Of a DNA stretch of 11,487 bases, positions 7,147 through 11,487 are shown piece after piece. The position numbers and the translations under genes are program-made. Origin of the DNA: Actinomycetota bacterium (GTDB lineage: Bacteria > Actinomycetota > UBA4738 > G016210805); contig JACQTL010000400.1 of the NCBI GenBank assembly GCA_016210805.1, positions 1 to 11,487 on the forward strand, written 5' to 3'. Every line of letters starts with the position of its first letter. The first letter of the stretch is position 1. Under the pieces are notes generated by a model. That model saw only the letters and a program-made list of their open reading frames with translations. It had not been told where the DNA came from and made no database searches.

Positions 7147-7833
7147 TCAGTCCCGGGCTCCCGGGGGAGAGGTCCCCTCGCGGAGGAAGGCCAGCACGGC
7201 CATGACCCGGCGGTGGACGTCGGGCTCCTCCGACAGGCCCAGCTTGTGGAACAGGGAGTTGATGTGCTTCTCCACGGCTCGCTCCGACAGGTGAAGCGCC
7301 CTGGCGATGGCGGCGTTGTTCCTCCCCCGGGCCATCTGCTCGAGGACCTCCCGCTCCCGCTCCGTGAGACGGGCCAGGGGGCTGCGCTCCACCCTGTCGG
7401 CGCGGGACACGAGGCCCTCCACCACCGTCGGGTCCAGCACCGATCCTCCCCGGGCCACCTCGCCCACCGCCCGGACCAGCTCCTCCACGTCGGAGACCCT
7501 CTCCTTGAGCAGGTAGCCGATCCCCGCGGCGCCATCCCTCAGGAGCTCGAAGGCGTAGGCCTCCTCCGCGTACTGGGAGAGCACGACCACGCCGGTCCCC
7601 GGGTGCTCGGCCCTGATCCTCCGGGCCGCCTCGATCCCCTCCGTGGTGTGGGAGGGGGGCATCCTGATGTCGGTGATCACGACGTCCGGGTGATGGGCCT
7701 CCACGGCGGCCAGCAGGGAGTCGAGGTCGGCGACCGTGGCGACCAGCTCCAGATCCGGTACCGTCCCGAGGAGCGCCGCGGTACCCTCTCGGACGAGGTA
7801 GTTGTCCTCCGCGAAGACGATCCGGAGCGTCAC
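7147..7833 (-). CDS. LuxR/NarL-family response regulator
   Basis: A 228-residue transcription factor. The receiver (about 1-125) has E9/D10, phosphoacceptor D55 in VVITDIRMPP, S86 and K110. The LuxR HTH (about 156-200) has the standard LTEREREVLEQMARG start and the recognition-helix region ERAVEKHINSLFHKLGL. The C-terminus has a short extra helix (HRRVMAVLAFL). The start at GTG 7833 is chosen because it begins exactly at the receiver (VTLRIVFAEDN) and because a TACCAT box lies six bases upstream, suggesting a leaderless transcript; no ribosome binding site is present. It is head-to-head with a paralogous regulator-cyclase, 46 bases apart, and is followed on the same strand by the USP-UbiB gene, a likely co-transcribed partner. 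The HisKA_3 kinase at 2568-4730 is a candidate phosphodonor. Confidence 0.94.
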   Translation of the reverse strand: MTLRIVFAEDNYLVREGTAALLGTVPDLELVATVADLDSLLAAVEAHHPDVVITDIRMPPSHTTEGIEAARRIRAEHPGTGVVVLSQYAEEAYAFELLRDGAAGIGYLLKERVSDVEELVRAVGEVARGGSVLDPTVVEGLVSRADRVERSPLARLTEREREVLEQMARGRNNAAIARALHLSERAVEKHINSLFHKLGLSEEPDVHRRVMAVLAFLREGTSPPGARD

Positions 7834-7839
7834 GGCCGG

Positions 7840-7845
7840 ATGGTA
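7840..7845 (-). promoter_or_regulatory. Candidate -10 box (TACCAT) for leaderless regulator gene
   Basis: TACCAT on the minus strand lies six bases before GTG 7833, the same spacing as the TAGGAT box before the gene at 4839. It falls in the 46-base gap between the two divergent regulators, so RNA polymerase bound here would compete with transcription of the cyclase gene. No good -35 is visible. Confidence 0.4.
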
Positions 7846-7879
7846 CACGCGCTGGACGGGGGGAACGGGAGTGGGAGCG

Positions 7880-9217
7880 GTGTCGATCCGGGTGGTGCTG
7901 GGGGAGGACAACGTCCTGGTCCGGGAGGGCGTCCGGGCCCTGCTCGACGCCACCGAGGGCATCGAGGTGGTCGGGGTCGCCGCCGATGCCCCTTCGCTCG
8001 TGGCCACCGCCGCCGAGCTCGAGCCCGACGTGGTGGTCACCGACATCAAGATGCCCCCCCTGTTCCAGCTCGAGGGGATCGAGGCCGCCCACGAGATCAG
8101 GCGGCGCCATCCTGGCACCGGCGTCGTGGTGCTCTCTGCCCACGACGACGAGGCCTACGCCCTGGCCCTTCTGGGGAAGGGCCAGAGCGGGCTCGGCTAC
8201 CTGCTCAAGGACCGGGTGTCTCAGGGGGACGAGCTGGCCAGGGCCATCCGGGAGGTCCACGCCGGAGGGACGCTGATCGACCCCACGATCGCCGCCCGCC
8301 TGTCCGGCACCTCGGCCGTCGCCGACGAGCACCGTGAGCTCCTGGACCTCATGGCCAGGGGGCAGACGTACGCGGAGATGGCCGAGGCCCTGGGCACCAC
8401 CGAGGCGGACATCGACCGCCGCGTCACGGCCCTGTTCGGGCAGCTGGCCGCCGAGGCGGGCAGGGGCGCCGGCAGGGCGGTGGACGAGCTGAAGCGGCTG
8501 CACGCGGCCGTGGTCGACCGGGAGAGCTCGGCCCGGACGCTGCGCTCGTTCGTGCCGTCCCAGGTCGCCGCCCGCCTGTCGGGGGGAGGGTCGGAGGCCA
8601 TCCGACAGGAGGAGCTCGAGGCCACGATCCTGTTCTCCGACCTCCGGGGGTTCACGTCCCTGGCCGAGAGCCTCCCGCCGCAGGAGGTCGCCGCGATCGT
8701 CGGCAGGCACCTGGCCGCGATGGCCGAGGTCGTCCTGGCCCACGGGGGCACGATCGACAAGTTCTCCGGCGATGCGGTGATGGCGGTGTTCGGAGCTCCG
8801 GACCCCGTCCCCGACCACGCCGAGCGTGCTCTTCGCTGCGCGCTAGCCATGCAGGCCCGGCAGGGGGAGCTCGACGGGGACGGGTGGGCCGCCGACCTGC
8901 CGAGCCTGGGGATGGGCATCGGCGTGAACACGGGGACCGTGGTGGCCGGGACGGTGGGGGGCGGCGGCCGCCTGGAGTACACGGTCGTCGGCGACGCCGT
9001 GAACGTCGCCCAGAGGATCCAGGCCGAGGCCGCCGCGGGGGAGGTCCTGGCCACGGCTGCCACGATGGCGCTGGCCCCGTTCGCGTCCGGGGAGCCCCTC
9101 GGTCCCCGCCACGTCAAGGGCCGGCGGGAGCCGGTCGAGCTCTTCCGAGTGTCCCGGGTCGCCCAGGAGGGGCCCGGCGTCCCCGCGGCCGATCCGGAGC
9201 CGTCCGCCTCCCCCTGA
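7880..9217 (+). CDS. Response regulator with eroded HTH and class III nucleotide cyclase
   Basis: A 445-residue three-part protein. Residues 1-125 form a receiver with E9/D10, phosphoacceptor D55, S86 and K110. About 148-191 aligns without gaps with the LuxR HTH of the divergent paralogue, but its DNA-contact helix reads ADIDRRVTALFGQL in place of RAVEKHINSLFHKL, so DNA binding is doubtful. A helical linker (about 198-235, ending SFVPSQVAARL) precedes a class III cyclase domain (about 245-430). Metal ligands D254 (FSDLRGFT) and D298 (SGDAVMAVFG), base-selecting K294 and T368, and transition-state N375 and R379 are all present, which favours ATP and so cAMP. A Pro/Ser-rich tail ends it. The start at GTG 7880 has GGGAG eight bases upstream; GTG 7871 is a close alternative. 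Phosphorylation probably controls the cyclase, by inference. Confidence 0.93.
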   Translation: MSIRVVLGEDNVLVREGVRALLDATEGIEVVGVAADAPSLVATAAELEPDVVVTDIKMPPLFQLEGIEAAHEIRRRHPGTGVVVLSAHDDEAYALALLGKGQSGLGYLLKDRVSQGDELARAIREVHAGGTLIDPTIAARLSGTSAVADEHRELLDLMARGQTYAEMAEALGTTEADIDRRVTALFGQLAAEAGRGAGRAVDELKRLHAAVVDRESSARTLRSFVPSQVAARLSGGGSEAIRQEELEATILFSDLRGFTSLAESLPPQEVAAIVGRHLAAMAEVVLAHGGTIDKFSGDAVMAVFGAPDPVPDHAERALRCALAMQARQGELDGDGWAADLPSLGMGIGVNTGTVVAGTVGGGGRLEYTVVGDAVNVAQRIQAEAAAGEVLATAATMALAPFASGEPLGPRHVKGRREPVELFRVSRVAQEGPGVPAADPEPSASP

Positions 9218-9253
9218 GGGCATCCCTTCGCCCGGGAACACCCATTGTTTCCC

Positions 9254-9283
9254 TTGTGCTCCACCCCGCCGAAGGCCTATAGT
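9254..9283 (+). promoter_or_regulatory. Promoter of first secreted protein gene
   Basis: TTGTGC (9254-9259) and TATAGT (9278-9283) are separated by 18 bases, a good sigma-70-type match. The predicted start near 9290 leaves a short leader holding the AGGAGG ribosome binding site (9306-9311). The same -10 and similar flanking bases recur before the paralogous gene at 9965. Confidence 0.7.
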
Positions 9284-9316
9284 GCCCGGGCACGGGAAGC
9301 GAGTCAGGAGGCGGGG

Positions 9317-9697
9317 ATGAGGAAGTACCTGGTAGCGGCGCTGGTCGCCGGGATGTTCGTCGCCGGGACCGGCGTCGCTCGGGCGCACGTGTCCGACGTC
9401 ACCGCACGTCCCAACGCGACGATCAAGGACGGCGGAGCCACAGTTCGGGTCGGCGGCGCCATCATGTGCGACGCGGGCGAGAACTTCCGGGTTCGCGCCA
9501 AGGTCACCCAGCCGGGGGCCAAGGCCACCGGCCGTGACACGGGCGTGTGCACCGGCGCCTGGCAGAACTGGGCCGTGAACGCCCGGGTCGTGGACGGTGC
9601 GTTCGGGCCGGGGACCGCGTCGCTCTCCGGCGTCGCGATCACGGTCGGCGACGGCGACGCGGGCATGAAGTACTCGCGGAAGGTCAACATCAGCTGA
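9317..9697 (+). CDS. Small secreted protein, paralogue 1, unknown function
   Basis: A 126-residue exported protein. MRKYLVAALVAGMFVAGTG is a signal peptide with a basic start and hydrophobic core; the likely cleavage is after the ARA at 21-23, leaving about 103 residues outside the membrane. The mature part looks beta-rich, with VRVGGAIMC, FRVRAKVTQ, a Gly-Ala turn, GVCTGAWQNW and a final KYSRKVNIS strand. C51 and C78 could form one disulfide. There are no lipobox, transmembrane segment or known catalytic motif. The repeated GG-x-I-x-C pattern resembles small actinobacterial Ig-like secreted domains, but this is only an impression. ATG 9317 is preceded by AGGAGG; a longer frame from TTG 9245 would begin upstream of the promoter and is rejected. 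A strong terminator follows. It matches the gene at 9965 without gaps over the first 85 residues. Confidence 0.85.
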   Translation: MRKYLVAALVAGMFVAGTGVARAHVSDVTARPNATIKDGGATVRVGGAIMCDAGENFRVRAKVTQPGAKATGRDTGVCTGAWQNWAVNARVVDGAFGPGTASLSGVAITVGDGDAGMKYSRKVNIS

Positions 9698-9716
9698 CGC
9701 GAGCGCCGCGTAAGGC

Positions 9717-9748
9717 AAGAGGGCGGCCTTCGGGCCGCCCTCTTCTTT
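9717..9748 (+). terminator. Strong intrinsic terminator
   Basis: A perfect 12-bp stem (9717-9728 with 9733-9744) closed by a TTCG tetraloop is followed by CTTT. It lies 19 bases after the stop of the first secreted protein gene and separates its transcript from the paralogue downstream, so each copy depends on its own promoter. Confidence 0.93.
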
Positions 9749-9827
9749 CCGGGCTACCGGGACGGGTTAGTTCCAGGGTCGGCCGTCCGCCTCACGGTGG
9801 CCGGCTCGCCCTGTTTGCAAGCTGCTT

Positions 9828-9847
9828 GGGGATACCGCGGGATCCCC
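9828..9847. repeat. Imperfect inverted repeat in the spacer between the secreted-protein paralogues
   Basis: GGGGAT (9828-9833) and ATCCCC (9842-9847) flank a small CCGCGG palindrome, forming an imperfect dyad. It lies after the terminator and about 40 bases before the next -35, so it would be a DNA-level element such as an operator, if it is anything. The rest of 9749-9889 shows no gene, RNA or clear site. Confidence 0.25.
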
Positions 9848-9889
9848 CCGATTGACCAATCGTCGGGTTTTCATGCCTTCGGGCCGGTC

Positions 9890-9918
9890 TTGCTGTACGC
9901 CCCGTTGGTCCCTATAGT
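9890..9918 (+). promoter_or_regulatory. Promoter of second secreted protein gene
   Basis: TTGCTG (9890-9895) and TATAGT (9913-9918) are separated by an ideal 17 bases. The context CCTATAGT is shared with the promoter at 9254-9283, and both spacers carry a CCCCG block, so the promoter appears to have been duplicated with the gene. A GGAGGA ribosome binding site (9953-9958) follows in the leader. Confidence 0.75.
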
Positions 9919-9964
9919 CGGCTCACGCGAGCTCTGGCCATCGGCCCCGGAGGGAGGACACGCG

Positions 9965-10360
9965 ATGAGGAAGACGGTGGTGGGCGTCCTGTTGGCGGGC
10001 GCCATGGTGGCGGGTACCGGCATCGCCCAGGCCCACATCCTGCTGGTGGACGGCCGAGACGGAGGTCGCACCGGCCCCGACGGGCAGACGATCCAGGTGG
10101 GGGGCGTGATCCGGTGCACGGAGGGCCACACCTTCAACATCCGGGTGCGCGTCCGCCAGGCCGAGGCCAAGGCCAACGGCATCGCGCGCGGCGCCTGCCA
10201 GGGCGTCCAGCAGCAGTGGAGCGTCGTGGCCGACGCGGTCGGGGGCACCTTCCACGAGGGTCCCGCGGCGCTGGACGGCAGGGCGAACACCCGGCTGGGC
10301 GGCGACGTGCACGGCGACGTGAGGTGGAGCGAGAAGATCCACGTCACCGAGGGCCCGTAG
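9965..10360 (+). CDS. Small secreted protein, paralogue 2, unknown function
   Basis: A 131-residue exported protein. The signal peptide MRKTVVGVLLAGAMVAGTG ends in AQA at 21-23. The mature part shares its pattern with paralogue 1: VGGVIRC, a VRVRQ strand, AKANG, GACQG and a conserved W. C51, C78 and W85 fall at the same residue numbers in both, showing gap-free homology over the first 85 residues. The C-terminal third is less alike and is richer in His and charged residues (HGDVRWSEKIHVTEG). A single C51-C78 disulfide is plausible. ATG 9965 has GGAGGA six bases upstream and its own promoter; the longer frame from 9797 starts upstream of the promoter. No T-rich terminator is evident; a GC-rich imperfect dyad (about 10382-10403) lies shortly after the stop. 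Function is unknown; export is the firm part. Confidence 0.87.
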   Translation: MRKTVVGVLLAGAMVAGTGIAQAHILLVDGRDGGRTGPDGQTIQVGGVIRCTEGHTFNIRVRVRQAEAKANGIARGACQGVQQQWSVVADAVGGTFHEGPAALDGRANTRLGGDVHGDVRWSEKIHVTEGP

Positions 10361-10392
10361 CCGACGACGGCGGAGGACTCGTCCCGGGCGGC

Positions 10393-10423
10393 CTGACGGC
10401 CGGGATCTCCCGTCTCGTATCAT
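10393..10423 (+). promoter_or_regulatory. Probable tRNA-Thr promoter
   Basis: TATCAT (10418-10423) is a good -10 box about 35 bases before the mature tRNA 5' end. CTGACG (10393-10398) is a possible -35 with a rather long 19-base spacer. The placement suits a short 5' leader removed by RNase P. Confidence 0.5.
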
Positions 10424-10457
10424 GTCGGGCGTCCTCGGCCACGTCCGGGGCGGGTCC

Positions 10458-10531
10458 GCCGGAGTAGCTCAGCCAGGCAGAGCAGCTCACTCGTAATGAG
10501 CAGGCCGTGGGTTCGAATCCCACCTCCGGCT
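10458..10531 (+). tRNA. tRNA-Thr (anticodon CGU)
   Basis: A complete 74-base cloverleaf. The acceptor GCCGGAG (10458-10464) pairs with CTCCGGC (10524-10530), and T10531 is the discriminator. The D-stem is GCTC/GAGC, the anticodon stem GCTCA/TGAGC around loop CTCGTAA, and the T-arm GTGGG-TTCGAAT-CCCAC. The anticodon CGT at 10492-10494 reads ACG, a threonine codon. CCA is not encoded (CCG follows the discriminator), so it must be added enzymatically. Confidence 0.97.
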
Positions 10532-10550
10532 CCGATCGCGCCGCGCTCCG

Positions 10551-10934
10551 TCAGCCGCCGGAGCCGGCGCTTTTCTCGACCTCCATCCACCACTCGGTGA
10601 ACTCCGCGCAACGCCCGTCGGGGAAGAGGCGGATCACCCACAGGTTCGAGTAGTCGGGATCGTCACGGTAGGAGGTCCACCCCCGGACGAACCCGACACC
10701 TCCGGCCACGCCCAGCACGTCGAACCGGAAGTCCCACGTGCCCGGCTCGTCCCTGCGTCCCAGCCAACCTGCCACGATCGCGTCGCGCCCCTCCCAGGGG
10801 TCGCGATGGGGAGCGGTGAAGTAGCGGGCGTCGTCGGTGAACAGCTCCCCGACGTCCTCCGGGTCGTTGGAGGCCCATGCCCGGACGTAGCGCTCCACCC
10901 ACCCCCGAACCTCGGCCTCGTCCACCCGATCCAT
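10551..10934 (-). CDS. NTF2/SnoaL-like fold protein
   Basis: A 127-residue protein of the SnoaL-like/NTF2 superfamily. Its order is characteristic: an N-terminal helix (VRGWVERYVRAW), then DPEDVGELFTDDARYFTAP, then the DPWEGRDAIVAGWL helix, then long strands (WDFRFDVLGV, GFVRGWTSY, SNLWVIRLFPDGRCAEF) and the terminal WWMEVEK. Members range from small hydrolases and isomerases to binding proteins; no substrate can be assigned. ATG 10934 is chosen because it begins just before the first helix. GAGG abuts it with no spacing, so the ribosome binding site is poor, and the frame stays open upstream to 11186 through sequence that belongs to the divergent gene. The stop lies 19 bases from the tRNA. 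Confidence 0.82.
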   Translation of the reverse strand: MDRVDEAEVRGWVERYVRAWASNDPEDVGELFTDDARYFTAPHRDPWEGRDAIVAGWLGRRDEPGTWDFRFDVLGVAGGVGFVRGWTSYRDDPDYSNLWVIRLFPDGRCAEFTEWWMEVEKSAGSGG

Positions 10935-10981
10935 CCTCGCGATCGCCGGCCCGGACCGGACGCTAGCACGGCGTCGGGGCG

Positions 10982-10999
10982 GGGAGGCCGGGGCCTCCC
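10982..10999. repeat. 18-base near-perfect dyad in divergent promoter region
   Basis: GGGAGGCC and GGCCTCCC are exact inverted copies separated by GG. The dyad sits between the divergent SnoaL-like gene and the gene at 11041, about 28 bases before the latter's -10 box. No T-run follows, so an operator is more likely than a terminator, although GC-rich dyads arise easily in such DNA. Confidence 0.4.
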
Positions 11000-11026
11000 G
11001 GACTGCGGCTCCCGAGGGGGTTCCGA

Positions 11027-11032
11027 TAGAAT
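11027..11032 (+). promoter_or_regulatory. Candidate -10 box (TAGAAT)
   Basis: TAGAAT lies eight bases before ATG 11041, so transcription would begin within about two bases of the start codon. With no ribosome binding site present, this suggests leaderless expression. No clear -35 is seen. Confidence 0.5.
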
Positions 11033-11040
11033 CGCCGCCG

Positions 11041-11487
11041 ATGCGCTCGCGGAAGCCCTCCTCCCGGACCTCGCTGCTCCTGGCCGCGTCGGTCGCCGCC
11101 ACGGTGCTCCTCCCCGGCCGGGCATGGGCCCAGGTGTCCATCGACCCAACCGCCACGCCGACCCGGGGTCCCGACAACTTCGTCAACTGGATGGCCTACG
11201 GAGGCATCCTCCTCGGGGCCGTGGTCGCCCTGCTGGTGGTCGCCCTGTACCTCCGGTATTCGGCGAGGTTCTTCGGCAAGGAGGAGGAGCGCGGGCCGAG
11301 GGCCGGCCGCCGGGCCCCTCCCGTGGTGACCGTGGGGGCGCAGGCGGCCACCCAGCCTCGGACCCTGGCCGCCTCCCCCGCGCGCCCGCCGCTCCCGGTG
11401 CGGCAGGGCCCCACCACGGGCGCGGCCCACGCCGGCCAGGCGGCCGCGACCGCGACCGCCGCCCCACCCCGGCCGGCCGCCCATCCC
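11041..11487 (+). CDS. Secreted or membrane-anchored protein, 3'-truncated by window edge
   Basis: An open frame of 149 codons running off the window. The N-terminus is a clear signal peptide: basic MRSRKPSSRT, hydrophobic SLLLAASVAATVLL, and an AWA site at 28-30. A short Thr/Pro-containing segment follows. A strong transmembrane helix (about 51-73, YGGILLGAVVALLVVALYL) is followed by a basic and acidic stretch (RYSARFFGKEEERG) and a long Ala/Pro-rich, probably disordered region to the end. This implies a short external segment, one membrane pass and a cytoplasmic low-complexity domain. Support comes from this topology and the TAGAAT box just upstream. No family is recognised, and a C-terminal domain may lie beyond the edge. 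Confidence 0.75.
   Translation, partial: MRSRKPSSRTSLLLAASVAATVLLPGRAWAQVSIDPTATPTRGPDNFVNWMAYGGILLGAVVALLVVALYLRYSARFFGKEEERGPRAGRRAPPVVTVGAQAATQPRTLAASPARPPLPVRQGPTTGAAHAGQAAATATAAPPRPAAHP

Noticed and set aside
7070..8818. 582-residue minus-strand frame spanning both regulators
   Set aside because: It crosses two real genes and an intergenic gap and contains only low-complexity sequence.
9386..10036. N-terminal His after signal cleavage in both secreted paralogues, suggesting a copper histidine brace
   Set aside because: Cleavage after ARA and AQA would expose His24 in both, but paralogue 1 has no second histidine to complete a brace, so a copper role is not supported.
10420..10641. Minus-strand frame encoding a 73-residue protein with GGIRTHGLLITSELL
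   Set aside because: It is the reverse complement of the tRNA-Thr gene, a well-known source of false protein calls; the tRNA explains the sequence.

Overview
The window is very GC-rich DNA with many GTG starts, G-rich ribosome binding sites, apparent leaderless promoters and a tRNA gene without an encoded CCA. This fits a member of the Actinomycetota or a similar high-GC lineage; I cannot place it more precisely from sequence alone. It looks chromosomal: it opens with a housekeeping pair (tmk-holB) and carries a tRNA. I see no integrase, transposase, CRISPR array or phage genes.

Layout. 1-1697: the 3' part of thymidylate kinase, overlapping holB (DNA polymerase III delta' subunit). 1789-2540: a two-gene operon of a small cyclic-nucleotide-binding protein and a stand-alone receiver domain, joined by a GTGA overlap. 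2568-4730 (minus): a large membrane histidine kinase of the NarL/HisKA_3 type, convergent with that operon. 4839-5048 (plus): a short basic protein with a hydrophobic segment whose 3' end overlaps the next gene antisense. 5004-7073 (minus): one reading frame joining a universal stress protein domain to a UbiB/ABC1 atypical kinase. 7147-7833 (minus) and 7880-9217 (plus): head-to-head paralogous response regulators, one with a normal LuxR DNA-binding output and the other with an eroded HTH followed by a class III nucleotide cyclase. 9317-10360: two tandem paralogous secreted small proteins, each with its own similar promoter, separated by a strong terminator. 10458-10531: tRNA-Thr(CGU). 10551-10934 (minus): an NTF2/SnoaL-like protein. 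11041 to the end: the start of a secreted or membrane-anchored protein running off the window.

How it may work together (inference). The block 1789-9217 holds nearly every part of a combined phosphorelay and cyclic-nucleotide circuit: a sensor kinase, three receiver proteins, a receiver-controlled cyclase with the residues expected for ATP use, and a free cyclic-nucleotide-binding domain. A USP-UbiB fusion kinase sits among them. The most notable points are the USP-UbiB fusion, the REC-HTH-cyclase protein and its divergent normal paralogue, and the duplicated secreted-protein-plus-promoter units.
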